This document shows, piece by piece, positions 44,901-56,304 of a stretch of 64,000 nucleotides of DNA. The notes beneath the pieces were generated by a model. It saw only the letters and a program-made list of their open reading frames with translations. It did no database searches and was not told the origin of the DNA. The position numbers and the translations under genes are program-made. The stretch comes from Elymus sibiricus (Eukaryota > Streptophyta > Magnoliopsida > Poales > Poaceae): positions 289,668,205-289,732,204 of the forward strand of contig CM077665.1 of the NCBI GenBank assembly GCA_039707655.1, given 5' to 3'. How positions within the stretch are numbered: position 1 is the first letter of the stretch; each line of letters begins with the position of its first letter.

Positions 44901-47576
44901 TCACAATATTATTGCTATTTAATTTAATGCACATATATACTTGGTAAAGGGTGGAAGGCTTGGCCTTTTGCTCGGTGTTTTGTTCCACTCTTGCCGCCCT
45001 AGTTACTTGTGTACCGGTGTTATGTTCCATAAATGAGCGCTCCTTACATGCGCGGGGTTGTTATGGGGACCCCCTTGATTTTCGTTTTAGGATAAAACTT
45101 GTCTGGCAAGGCCCAACATTGGTACTACATTTGCCTAATAACTAATAAAATTGCATAGGGGCTTTCCGGACCCCGAGGATCTTTAATCAACAACCCGGGC
45201 CAGTGCTCCTCATGAGTGTTGGTCCAAACTAGAGCACCGTGCGGGGCCAACCCGGGGCAACTCGGGAGATGTCTATCAGGCCACCGTACGCTTCGCTTAT
45301 CTGTCGTGTCCTGAGAACGAGATACGCGGCTCCTATCGGGTTCGTCGACACGTCGGGCGGTCTTGCTGGACTTGTTTTACCTTTCTCGAACGTCTTGTGC
45401 GAGGAATTCCGATACTTTGGGCTATCTCGAGGTTGAGGTTTTCCAATGGAATTGCCTAGGAAGATCACGAGATTCGTGGTCGAGGTTATTCTCGATGCGT
45501 GTGGTTAATTTGTGATGGATGAGTTGGAGCACCCCTGCAGGGTTAAATCTTTCGGAAAGCCGTGCCCACGGTTATGTGGCAAACTTGGAAACTTTGTTTA
45601 ACACCCGGTCATAGCAAACTTGAAGTAAACTCAAATAAAATACACCAACCGTGTGCGTAACCGTGACTGTCTCTTCTCGTGAGTCCTTATCCGAGAGAGA
45701 ACACGGTGGGGTTATGTTTGACGTAAGTAGGTGTTCAGGGTCTCTTAGAGATCATTACTATTTCACGTCCGTTTATTCGACAATCATCCCCCTCTATTCT
45801 TGTACTCGTAAGTTAGCCACTCAAATATATGCTTAGTCGCTTGCTGCAACCTCACCACTTAACCTTACCTCACCCATTAAGCTTTAATAGTCTTGATACC
45901 CTTGGAAATGAGATTGCTGAGTCCCCGTGGCTCACAGATTACTACAACAACAGTTGCAGGTACAGGTAATGCGATGATATGACGTGAGCGCGATGCTTGT
46001 TTTGATTTGGAGTTCTTCTTCTTCTTCTTCACCGATCTAGGATGGGTTCCAGGCGGCAGCCTGGGGTAGCAAGGATGGATGTCATTTTATCGTTTGTTTT
46101 CGTCCGTAGTTGGACCCTGCTCTTCTGTATGATGTTTGTATGTGTTATTGTATTGATGTGATATTGATGTAGCTTGTGGCGAGTGTAAGCCAATTCCATA
46201 TACTCATCTCTTCTGTACATGTACTTGTAATGATATCCATTCTTGCAACACGACGAGATGCGCTTCTATCCCTGTCGAGGCGCTCGTGCCAAAAATAACC
46301 CTGATGAGAAGTTCTGCCGCCGCAACTCTCTGTATCAACGAAAAACCAATCTAGGGGCATTCCAGTACCCTGCTGGAGAGGGTAGATCATCTCCGGTGGC
46401 CATCTTCATCATCCCGGTGGAGGCCATGACGAGGAGGAGGTAGTCCACCCTCGGGGTTGAGGGTATGTACCAGTAGCTATGTGTTCAATCTCTCTCTCTC
46501 GTGTTCTTCAGATGTCACGATCTTGATGTATCACGGGCTTTGTTAATATAGTCGATCATATGATGTTGTTCCCTTGCTATCATGTTGTGATGAATTGAAT
46601 CTTTCCCTGTGAGATGTCGTTATGTTGGATTGAATATTTTGGTTGAGAACACTTGAGGTACGTCTTGCGTGGGATACCCGTAGTGACATTGGGGTATTCT
46701 ATTGATTCACTTGGTATATGTTGAGGCATCAACTTGCGGATTCCGGTGACCTAGGGGGTCTATCAATAGGGGTTGATTGCACGTTTTCATACCATGTTCT
46801 CCGATAGAAATCTTGGGGCACTCTTTGAGGTTCTTTGTGTTGGATTGAGTATTATGAATCTGAAATTGTTTGATGCGTATCGTATAATTAACTCATGGAT
46901 ACTTGTGGTGACATTGGAGTATCAAGGTGACATTAGAGTTGGTTGATGTGTATCATATGGTGTTATTTTAGTACGAACTCTTAGATAGATGATCGGAAAG
47001 GATAACTTGGTGTTATTTTCATACGAACTCTTGGATAGATCGATCGGAAAGGATAACTTTAAGGTGGTTTCATACCCCACAAACAATTTCTTCTTATGTT
47101 CTCCGCTAGATAAGAACTTTGGAGTGATTCTTCGTTGCACGTTGAGGGATGGTTATGTGATCCAATTATATTAGTATTGTTCAGAGATTGCACTAGCGAA
47201 AGTACGGACCCTAGGCCTTGTTTTCAAGCATTGCAACACTGTTTGTGCTCACTTTTGTTACTTGCTACCTTGCTGTTTTTTATTGTTACTATTAAAAAAA
47301 TCAATATCTACTATCATTACTACACTTGTATCACCATCTCTTCACCGAACTAGTGCACCTATACAATTTACCATTGTATTTGGTGTGTTGGGGACACAAG
47401 AGACTTTTTATTATTTGGTTGCAGAGTTGTTTGAGAGAGACCATCTTCATCCTACGCCTCCCACGGATTGATAAACCTTAGGTCATCCACTTGAGGGAAT
47501 TTGCTACTGTCCTACAAAACTCTGCGCTTGGAGGCCCAACACGAGTCTACAAAAACAAGTTGTGTAGTAGACATCA
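41981..47576 (+). repeat. Element B 5' LTR, split by fragment G
   Basis: LTR parts are 41981-42297 and about 46291-47576. Compared with the intact 3' LTR, the segment around the TATA box (equivalent to about 51938-51975) is missing and replaced by G. Confidence 0.85.
42298..46290. mobile_element. Fragment G: 4-kb non-coding LTR-like insertion
   Basis: Absent from the other LTR of B. No TG...CA ends and no TSD at the junctions. The left part is GC-rich with a promoter-like TTTTTATATCC near 42497; the middle (about 42550-44400) is T-rich and repeats ACCGTAGCTCCGTTT-type motifs (43928, 44090). The right end, CTTCTATCCCTGTCGAGG, resembles the 3' part of a Gypsy LTR. No coding region is supported. 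Best guess: an LTR piece truncated on both sides. Confidence 0.6.
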
Positions 47577-47586
47577 AGCTCTTTTC

Positions 47587-47603
47587 TGGTGCCATTGCCG
47601 GAG
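47587..47603 (+). other. Element B primer-binding site
   Basis: TGGTGCCATTGCCGGAG, 10 nt after the LTR; three differences from the tRNA-Asp complement. Confidence 0.72.
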
Positions 47604-47701
47604 AGGTGAGTGCTTGAAGGTATATCTTTAGATCTTGCAATTAAATCTTTTAGTTTCTTGTTTGTCACTAGTTTGGTTTTATAAAAGAAAACTACAAAAA
47701 A

Positions 47702-48112
47702 ATGGAGTTTAGGTTTCATCATTTGTATCGTCTTTATAATGTCTTTCGTGAAAATAAGGATTCAGAAAATTGTGCTCAATTGGTAGAGGAAGAAATTATG
47801 AAAATACTTAATGAGAATTTCTTGAATGATGAGCATGATTGCAATGTTGCTAGTATGAATTCTATGAATATCCATGATGCTAATGATATGCAAAGCCACA
47901 AGCTTGGGGATGCTATGTTTGATGAAGATGATTTTTTTAGTCCCCCAAGTTTTGATGAGAAAATTTATTATGATGATGGCATGCCTCCTATATATGATGA
48001 TTATGATGACGACATGTATGCTATAAAGAGTGATAGTAACCATGAAACTTGTCATCATGATTTTAATATTGAATGTGGTTATGTCAATCAAGTGCCTCAT
48101 GATATTTGTTGA
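47702..48112 (+). CDS. Element B truncated gag-like protein (zinc knuckle deleted)
   Basis: 136 codons from ATG 47702. The N-terminus (MEFRFHHLYRLYNVF, SENCAQLVEEE) matches the element A protein. At HDAND it jumps directly to the segment that in A lies 298 codons later (ANDMQ...KLGDAMFDE). The junction carries ATGCTAATGAT, which occurs twice in A (7597-7607 and 6703-6713), so deletion between short direct repeats explains it. The zinc knuckle and the basic stretch are lost and the acidic tail is kept. The product is likely non-functional. Confidence 0.6.
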   Translation: MEFRFHHLYRLYNVFRENKDSENCAQLVEEEIMKILNENFLNDEHDCNVASMNSMNIHDANDMQSHKLGDAMFDEDDFFSPPSFDEKIYYDDGMPPIYDDYDDDMYAIKSDSNHETCHHDFNIECGYVNQVPHDIC

Positions 48113-48119
48113 GTTTGCT

Positions 48120-48437
48120 CCCACTACAATGAATGAGAAGAAAATTGCTTATGTGGAGAGTAATAAATTTTCTATGCTTGTAAATCATGAAAAGGATACT
48201 TTATGTGATAGTTATATTGTTGAATTTCTTCATGATGCTACTGAAAATTATTATGAGGGAGGAACATATGCTTGTAGGAATTGCGATAATATCAAGTTTC
48301 CTCTCTATGTGTTGAAAATCTTGAAGATATGCTTGTTTTGCCTTCCTATGCTAGTTGATTCTTGCTCCATAAATTGTTTGCTCACAAAATCCCTATGCAT
48401 AGGAAGTGGGTTAGACTTAACTGTTCTTGTCATGTGA
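48120..48437 (+). pseudogene. Conserved downstream coding remnant of element B
   Basis: Counterpart of 5989-6219 in A, in another frame than 47702-48112. It reads on through YYEGGTYACRNCDNIKFPLYVLK. No known domain; the conserved start is not identifiable. Confidence 0.4.
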
Positions 48438-48589
48438 TTCATGATGCTCTCTTGCATGTTTCAATTACTATTCCTATGTGAGCATCATTGAAATCATCAT
48501 GCCTAGCTAAAAGGCATTAAAGAAAAGCGCTTGTTGGGAGACACCCCAACACTTTTACTTTCTGTTTTTATGTTTTTCACATGATTAAT

Positions 48590-50060
48590 ATACTGTAGTA
48601 ATCATGTTTTGTGTCTTTTATTACAATAAAGTGCCAAGTAAAGCCTTTGGGATGACTCACAAGATGAGTAGAATTGATGCTGAACCAAAACAGAAACTTT
48701 TGACTCGAGTACAGGAATTTTCATTTTTTACTGGGGAGTGATAATGATCTAAAAAATTTACACGGTGTTGATATACAAATTCTTCAAGATTTCCTAAGTT
48801 TTCAGAATTTTTGGAGATATGAAAGTATGATTACACTACAGATCTTCACAGACTTTTCTATTTTTGACAGATTCTGTTTTGCATGCATAGTTTGCTTGTT
48901 TTAGTGTTTCATAGCTTCTGTTTAGTGGTATAAATTATGGGAATGATAGAATACAGTAGTTATCATGTGGGAACAATTATGAATCTTGTCTTAACAGTAC
49001 CTAAGTGAATTATCTATATTTACTATACTAAACCATCTCACGAAGTTCCGTTAAGTTTTGTGTGATTGAAGTTTTCAAGTTTTGGGTGAGACACCGATAT
49101 GAGGAGAATAAAGAGTGACAAGAACATAAGCTTGGGGATGCCCAAGGCACCCCCAAGGTAATATCCAAGTAATACTCAAGCGCCTAAGCTTGGGGATGCC
49201 CCGGAAGGCATCCCCTCTTTCGTCTTCAACATTATCGGTATATCTTACTTAGAGCTATATTTTTATTCATCACATAATATGTGCTTTGCTTGGATCATCA
49301 TTATATTTTGTTATTTTCTGTTAGGTGTTATTTATAACCTTGTTTTTCAATAAAAAAGTTCCAAGAATTGCCTTAGGATGCTTGCATTGCATGTTTGATG
49401 TGTCCTGTGTAAAAACAGAAACTTTCTCTGTAGTGTTTGAATTTTCATATTTTACTGGAATGTGGAAAGTTTCTGAAATTTTTACACAGTATTTTCATAT
49501 AAATTATTTATCACTTCATAAATTTTAATAATTGTTTTAGTTACATAAGTACACTGTTTTCATAAATTGCTACAGACTGTTCTGTTTGGACAGATTGCTG
49601 TCATAATTTTGTTATCTACTCATCCTATAGTTTCCATAGCCTATATTGGTAGATATAAATTGTGGAAATGGTAGTATACCGTATATAATGTTTGGAAATT
49701 ATTATGCAACTTGTCTTGGCAGTACATGAAGTGTTGATTTATTCTTATGTGTACTAACCTATCTCACGAGTTCTTTTCGAGTTTTGTGTGGATGAAGTTT
49801 TTGAGAATAGGTGAAGCCATGATATGAGAGGATTGAACGAGATACAAAAGCTCAAGCTTGGGGATGCCCAAGGCACCCCAAGTAAATATTTCAAGAAGTC
49901 TCAAGCATCTAAGCTTGGGGATGCTACGCATCCCACCTCTCTTCATCAACAATTATCGGTTAGCCTATGTTGAGCCTAAATTTGTATTTGTCCATACGAT
50001 ATGTGCTATTCTTGGAGTGCTATTTTTCTTTTGCTCGCTGTTTAAATAAAATACGCATAT
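48590..50060 (+). repeat. Two ~724-bp diverged tandem units with hairpins in element B
   Basis: Units begin near AATAAA at 48625 and 49349. Each contains a CAGAAACTTT block, a CTCACGA(A)GTT block and, at the end, two copies of AAGCTTGGGGATGC (49128 and 49188; 49854 and 49911). The second copy in each unit forms a hairpin: arms 49192-49200 and 49207-49215 (9 bp, perfect), and 49918-49924 and 49928-49934 (7 bp). The layout is the same as in A. Confidence 0.75.
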
Positions 50061-51604
50061 ATGAAATTCTTTATTGAGAGGGAGTCCTCACATAGCTACT
50101 TTATTGTTTGACTACTCGCTTGATCTTCACTTATATCTTTTTGGAGTAGCTTCTCATTTACTCTCATGCTTCACTTAGATTTATTTGAGAGTTAGTAAAA
50201 AATTTAAGAAACTCTATCATGCTTCACTTATATTATTTTGAGAGATGAAAATCTTTATGCTCATGTTCTTCACTTAAATGTGTTTGAGCTTGTCAAAAGC
50301 AATTGCAACATATGAAACTAGTCCCAAAGTGATAGATATTCAAGAGGGATATAATAAAAACTTTCATGAAGATCATTGGACAAAATAAACTTGATTCCTT
50401 GTAATAGTTTTGAGATATGATGATAGTAATATGTGAGTCATGTTGGTGAGTAATTATGCTTTAGTAAGAATATTGGTGTTAAGGTTTGATTCCCTATGCA
50501 AGCACGAAAGTCAATAGTTATGCAATGAAATTACATCCTACTTGTGGTTCATTATTCGGTGTTAGTTATGCTTAATGCCCATTTATGTGAATTTTCGTTT
50601 CTTGGTTGGTTGCCTCTCAATCTATTTGCTAGCCTCCACTTGTACTAAGTAGAAATACTACTTGTGCATCCAAAATCCTTAAACCCAGTTTTGCCATATG
50701 AGTCCATCATACCTACCTATATGCGGTATTTCCATGCCGTTCCAAGAAAATTTGTATGTGCCGTCTCTAATTTTCAAAATGAATTTCCTTTTTGTGTGCC
50801 CGTACCGCTCATGAAGCGGCAGGGGGTGGCCAATATTTTCATGCTAGATGTGTTATTCTCAAGATGAGTGTTTATTCACTTGTCATTGCACGAGAGTACG
50901 GCGGTAATAGGGATGCCCAGTCCCGAAATGAAAAAGAAATTTACTTTATGTTGTGAAATAATAAATTCCTTCAAAAGTGTTGGTATGGAAGGCAACCGTG
51001 GAAACGGCTAGCCATGGATTGTGAAAGAATGGTGGAAAAAGGAGTAAACTTTATTTTTTATTTGGGAACCGCCTATGATATATCTAGCATGGAAAGTATT
51101 GAGAACTACTCGGTCGTTTTCATTGACAGGAAAGGCATGTCACCCATAATATTTTTCTCTCTCAATTTAAGCTTTGAGCTCTTGCACCTCTACAAGTCCC
51201 TACTTTCCTCTGCGAAGGGCCTATCTATTTACTTTATGCAATTTTTATTTTTAATTTGAGTCTCCATCTTCTCTTATAAAGCACCAACTAGGGGGCACTA
51301 TGATCATACTTGTGCATTGGGTGTAGCTAATATTCGAGTGTGTTTCATGAATGGATCAATGATTGAGCATGATGGGCTAGGGATAACTTTCTTTAGTGTT
51401 GATATTTTGAAAGACATGGTTGCTTGTTGGTATGCTTGAGTATTAAAGTCTTCATGTCAAAACTAGACTATTGCTTTGAACCATCTAAAAGTCCAAATGT
51501 CCATGCTACAAAAGAAAAGAATATGTGATGAACATGTTAGGTAGCATTCACACTTCATAAATTTTTTCTTTTATCATTTACCTACTCGAGGACGAGTAGG
51601 AATT
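50061..51604 (+). other. Element B 3' internal region, no gene recognised
   Basis: AT-rich, only short frames. It contains the family-typical CTACTCGAGGACGAGTAGG palindromic stretch (about 51580-51600) just before the PPT. Confidence 0.6.
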
Positions 51605-51618
51605 AAGCTTGGGGATGC
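51605..51618 (+). other. Element B polypurine tract
   Basis: AAGCTTGGGGATGC directly before the 3' LTR; six copies of this 14-mer (or its 13-nt core) are found in the internal region of B. Confidence 0.85.
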
Positions 51619-52170
51619 TGATACGTCTCCAACGTATCTATAATTTATGAAGTATTCATGCCATATTTACATCAATTTTATATGGTTTTGGTATGATTTG
51701 CATGGAACTAACCCGGACTGACGTTGTTTTCAGCACAACTACCGTGGTGTTGGTTTTTGTGCAGAAATAAAAGTTCTCCAAATGCAACGAAACTTTTTGA
51801 CGATTTTTTTTTGGAACAAAAGAGGCACTAGAAGCTTCGTGGGAGAGCCAGAAGAGCCACGAGATGGCCACAACCCACCAGGGTGCACCAACCCCCTCCG
51901 GCGCGCCCTGGTGTCTTGTGGGCCCCTCGTGGCCCATCTTCGTGTGAAACCGACGCCAAAAAATCCTATATATTCAGGAACCCCCAGAAATAAGAAGTTC
52001 CACCGCCGTAACTCTCTGTATCGACGAAAACCAATCTAGAGGCATTCCAGTACCCTGTCGGAGAGGGTAGATCATCTCCGGTGGCCATCTTCATCATCCC
52101 GACGGAGGCCATGATGAGGAGGGAGTTGTCCACCCTCGGAGCTGAGGGTATGTACCAATAGCTATGTTTT

Positions 52171-52217
<47 letters not shown>

Positions 52218-53271
52218 TCTCGTGTTCTTGAGATGTCACGATCTTGATGTATCACGGGCTTTGTTAATATAATCGGATCATATGATGTTATTCCCTTGCT
52301 ATCATGTTGTGATGAATTGAATCTTTCCCTTTGAGATGTCGTTATGTTGGATTGAATATTTTGGTTGAGAACACTTGATGTACGTCTTGCGTGGGATACC
52401 CGTAGTGATATTGGGGTATTCTATTGATTCACTTGGTATATGTTGAGGCATCAACTTGCGGATTCCGGTGACCTAGGGGATCTATGAATAGGGGTTGATT
52501 GCACGTTTTCATACCATGTTCTCCGATAGAAATCTTGGGGCACTCTTTGAGGTTCTTTGTGTTGGATTGAGTATTATGAATCTAAAATTGTTTGATGTGT
52601 ATCGTATAATTAACTCATGGATACTTGTGGTGACATTGGAGTATCTAGGTGACATTAGAGTTGGTTGATGTGTATCATATGGTGTTATTTTAGTACGAAC
52701 TCATAGATAGATTGATCGGAAAGGATAACTTGGTGTTATTTTCGTACGAACTCTTGGATAGATCGATCGGAAAGGATAACTTTAAGGTGGTTTCGTACCC
52801 TACAAACAATTTCTTCTTATGCTCTCCGCTAGATAAGAACTTTAGAGTGATTCTTCGTTGCACGTTGAGGGATGGTTATGTGATCCAATTATATTAGCAT
52901 TGTTGAGAGATTGCACTAGCGAAAGTACGGACCCTAGGCCTTGTTTCGAAGCATTAATATACCGTTTTGCTCGCTGTTTACTATTTGTTACCTTGCTTTT
53001 TTTATTTTCAGATTACAAAAACCTATATCTACCATCCATATTGCATTTGTATCACCATCTCTTCGCCAAACTATTGGGTGTGTTGGGGACACAAGAGATT
53101 TCTTGTAATTGATTGCGGGGTTGTTTGAGAGAGACCATCTTCATCCTACACCTCCCACGGATTGATAAACCTTAGGTCATCCACTTGAGGGAAAATTGCT
53201 ACTGTCCTACAAAACTCTGTGCTTGGAGGCCCAACAAAGTCTATAAGAATAAAGTTGCGTAGTAGACATCA
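51619..53271 (+). repeat. Element B 3' LTR (1653 bp), uninterrupted
   Basis: TGATACGTCTCC...GTAGTAGACATCA. TATA-like CCTATATATT at 51965-51974. A (CT)n microsatellite lies at about 52173-52220. Confidence 0.9.
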
Positions 53272-54071
53272 GTGTACACCCACATGGGCGAGCTCGGGAT
53301 TGGAGGGTTTCTACCTCGTGGCTTAGAGACACATACATCGAAGTGACTAGGGTGACCCCTGGTTTGATGAAGAATGCCACCCTCTTCATGAGCCATTTCA
53401 CTTCGGTCGTTTCCTCCCAAGTAATGTTCTAGGGATTCCAGGAGCGGAACTTGGCTAGAGGAGTGGCAGTGAAGGCGGAAGCGATCCCGTCTCAGTCAGG
53501 ATCGGTCAGTGGTACATCCGAGATGTAAAACCACTCTTCTTGTCAGTTCTTCACTGGGTTGATGAACTTTGCTTCTAGCGACCCGACACCCGGAACCTTG
53601 TTGATAATCGCTGCCCCATCGATCGGCTCGTCATTGTTGGTATGCATCTTGACGCACAAGAACTTGCACCAGAGTGCAAAATTGGGACCGCAGCAAAGGA
53701 ACGCCTCGCAGAAGGTGATGAAGCGGACTATGTGGAGGATGGAATTGGGTGCGAGATGGTGAAGTTGGAGGTCATAGAAATGGAGGGGGGGCTAAGGAAA
53801 GTATGAATGGGGAATCCCAAGCCCCGAAGATGATGGGAAATAGAGATTACCTGCTCACCGGTGCGGGGTCAAGGAACCGTGACGGAGTGAGTGAGTTCCG
53901 CCCTGGTGGCGATGGGGGAGCAGGCTGGAGCGACCTCTGACGATGGAAGGTACCCGAGGTCCCTAAGCTCAGCAATGTGCTTCTCAGTGATCGTAGAGCA
54001 CCGCCATAGCCCTTCGTCTTGGGGATCGTCTTTCTCTCCATGGCCACCTTCTGGCTGCTCTCTTCGGCCAT
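53272..54071 (-). pseudogene. N-terminal part of a Tat antisense ORF (gypsy-type transposon N-terminal domain)
   Basis: ATG at 54071 on the minus strand, 130 bp after a TATA box. Reading with at least one frameshift gives EGLWR..., TITEKHIAELRDLGYLPSSEVAPA and, further on, LHHLAPNSILHIVRFITFCEAFL, which I recognise as the domain often annotated as putative gypsy-type transposon (PF04195). Tat-lineage elements are known to carry such ORFs in antisense between pol and the 3' LTR. Stops and shifts throughout; the remainder lies at 41980-41216 and 1198 to about 770. Confidence 0.65.
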
Positions 54072-54200
54072 TGCTCGAAGAAGAAAGGGGGAGGAAAGCT
54101 GGAGACTTTTTGCACTCGGGTTTTTGAGCATAGGAGATCGAGGAAGAAGATGAAGGCAAGGGAGATTGAGAGTGTAAGTCTGAGTTTTCCTCGCCTTTGG

Positions 54201-54212
54201 CCTTTTATAGGC
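54201..54212 (-). promoter_or_regulatory. TATA box of the antisense transcription unit
   Basis: GCCTATAAAAGG on the minus strand, 130 bp upstream of the antisense ATG at 54071 and followed by a CT-rich leader. Confidence 0.6.
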
Positions 54213-54730
54213 AAGATAACAATAATTTCCCAAGTTCCCCAGGCGGAATCGAGGGGCTGTTAATTGTGCCGCTACATATCTTGGGGGCACGACCACTATA
54301 CTGATTAGACGTGCCAATAGTGGGCCCTCGAGCCACGGAAGCACGCCATGATGACCCCCAAAATGACGACACATCCCTGTTGCATTGGATGATGGATCAA
54401 GCTCGTCAAAGTTGTAAAAACATGACTGGACCGTTGTCCTGATCTGAACGCGAGAACACTTAACCGCTAAGTCAACTATGCGCGATAAAAAAAAACCTCC
54501 AATCTGATGTGTAACATGGAAATGACAAGGGAATCTGTCAAAGAGCGATGGAAATTCCTAGGGAGGCTCATCGGATGCCCAAGGTGGTGACTCCTCGGCC
54601 AGATTCAATCAATTAAAAGGAGTGGAGGAGGGACTTGTTGAACCAGCTTCCAAGGCCGGCGACTGAAGGTGGAGAGCAACTCGGGAGAAACGAGGAGCAT
54701 CCTCGGCTTACATATCGGTTCAGGGGCTAC

Positions 54731-55111
54731 TGATGGGGTCCTGGACAAGGGGTCGTTCACCACGTCGTCTCCCGGCCAGGAGGGCCAGACCGAGGACCCC
54801 ATGACGATTTAGTAGTGGGCCATGTTTGTCAGGGCCCAGGAGAGCTAAAAAGAGATATTTATGAAGACCTGGCGCCTACTCCAAGACTTAGACCCCCCCC
54901 CCTCCCGATATCTATATAAGCTGAGGGGGAGGGCTCGTAGACGACACACAACGATCTCGCGGTAGATCAACCTGTAATACTCTCTCGAATCAATACAATC
55001 AAAGGAGGACGTAGAGTATTATTTCTTTGAGAAAGTCCGAACCTGGGTAAAACTATGTGTCTCTCCAGTTCGGGACCCCCTACCCGAGATTTGCTGGATT
55101 TGACTCCATCA
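54731..55111 (+). repeat. 3' LTR of the host Tat element (381 bp)
   Basis: TGATGGGGTC at the start and GACTCCATCA at the end form inverted terminal repeats. TATA-like TATCTATATAAGC near 54907 and a CAATACAATCAAAGG stretch near 54990. The 5' partner and the left TSD are outside the window. Confidence 0.8.
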
Positions 55112-55535
55112 ACTGGGTCACCAGTTTTGACATAGTCAATAATTTGTCGAGGAGCTCTCTTATTCAATTATTTAACTTCACTACGCTCCCTAATTTTGGA
55201 GCTCTCTCATTCAATTGAGGTACTCGCTTTGATCCATATTAGCTGTCACTCAAATAGATGTATCTAGCACTAAAATACGTCTAGATACATTCGTTCTAGC
55301 GACACTTAATATGAATAGGAGGGAGTATTTTTTTTATTTATATATTTGGCTCACATTTTGACGGGGTTAACGCCTAATTTTTAAGGCCTCACAGCCAATT
55401 TAAGTTTTTAATTTGGAATTGGGTCATCCGATTTTGATTGGGTCAACAATTTTTCAACGAGCTCTCTCGTTCAATTATTTTAATTTACTATGCTCCCTAC
55501 TTTTGGACTTCTCCCAATCGATTGAGGTATTTAGT
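55112..55535 (+). repeat. Diverged direct duplication flanking a MITE
   Basis: 55113-55222 and about 55423-55535 share GGGTCA, GAGCTCTCT.TTCAATTATTT, a CTATGCTCCCT-type block and TTGAGGTA in the same order. The right end of the first copy is where the MITE lies. Confidence 0.55.
55221..55327. mobile_element. Stowaway-like MITE
   Basis: About 107 bp from TACTCGCTTTGATCC to AGGAGGGAGTA with imperfect terminal inverted repeats (consensus CTCCCTC at the right end) and TA at both borders. Its interior has the ACGTCTAGATACATT stretch typical of grass Stowaway elements. Confidence 0.65.
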
Positions 55536-56304
55536 TTTGGATTTGGTTCATATTTTAACAGGGTAACGAATTTCAAATCAATCTACAGCAACGTGCAATG
55601 TGAATCTAATACACCTTAAAGAGGTCTAACTTTTCAAAAAACTAATACATCTTTTTTGCAATGAAACTAATACACCTTATATTTTAAACCAAAGCAAGTA
55701 AAAAAATACGAGAACTCAATAGCACCAGCAAATTAATACACCTTATATTTTAAACCAGAGAGTAAAAAATTATGAGAACTCGATAACACCAGCAAAGCGC
55801 GTCCACTCTTCAAGTACATACAATGTCCATGCCCTGGTTAGCTGTTTGAGTTGGAAAGCAAAGCAGTCAAAAAGAAAGTGTAGTTTTGTTTATCGATGCC
55901 ACATTCGGAAGGAATCCAAGACACTGCGAACTCGATGCAGATTTTTTGTCAACAATGAACAGAAATTATCTGTGCAGTTACTGTTCTGCATCTCTATGTA
56001 GAGAGTTCATGGAGACATGAATCTCATATCACGACTATGATATTCTCTTCACTGTGGCTCATAAGATGGCCTAGTGAGACAATTGGCTGTCGTAGCCTTG
56101 CAGGTCTACGAAGAAACGAACAAGAGCTGCTGCGTGGTTGGTGTTGCACCACCCTGGCGCTCATATCATTCTTGCAACCAGTTCTTTACAGCTGCATCTT
56201 TGGTTGCACAAATCAAACATGTTACATGTGACTGTTCTAATAGTACCAGATGCCAGGTTCCACTTGAGCTAAAAATAAGTTCATCTTTCATGGTAGAAGA
56301 TGGT
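55328..56304. other. Region downstream of the RHF2A-like gene
   Basis: No coding feature. The part near 56304 is the 3' UTR of the minus-strand gene; a poly(A) site could not be fixed. Confidence 0.5.

Larger units (their letters stand above)
41981..53271 (+). mobile_element. Element B: second copy of the A family, with truncated protein
   Basis: Perfect TSD GTGTA (41976-41980, 53272-53276). LTRs TGATACGTCTCC...GTAGACATCA, a tRNA-Asp-type PBS and the PPT AAGCTTGGGGATGC are all the same as in A. The internal region is 4.0 kb; the shortfall against A (5.1 kb) is largely an in-frame deletion of 894 bp in the ORF. Its 5' LTR is disrupted by fragment G. Confidence 0.9.
53272..54730 (+). mobile_element. 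Host Tat element, segment 4: 3' internal region up to the LTR
   Basis: Continues segment 3 after B. It contains the start of the antisense ORF (54071 downward), its TATA box (54201-54212), 500 bp of non-coding sequence and a PPT-like TTCAGGGGCTAC (54719-54730) abutting the LTR. Confidence 0.75.
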
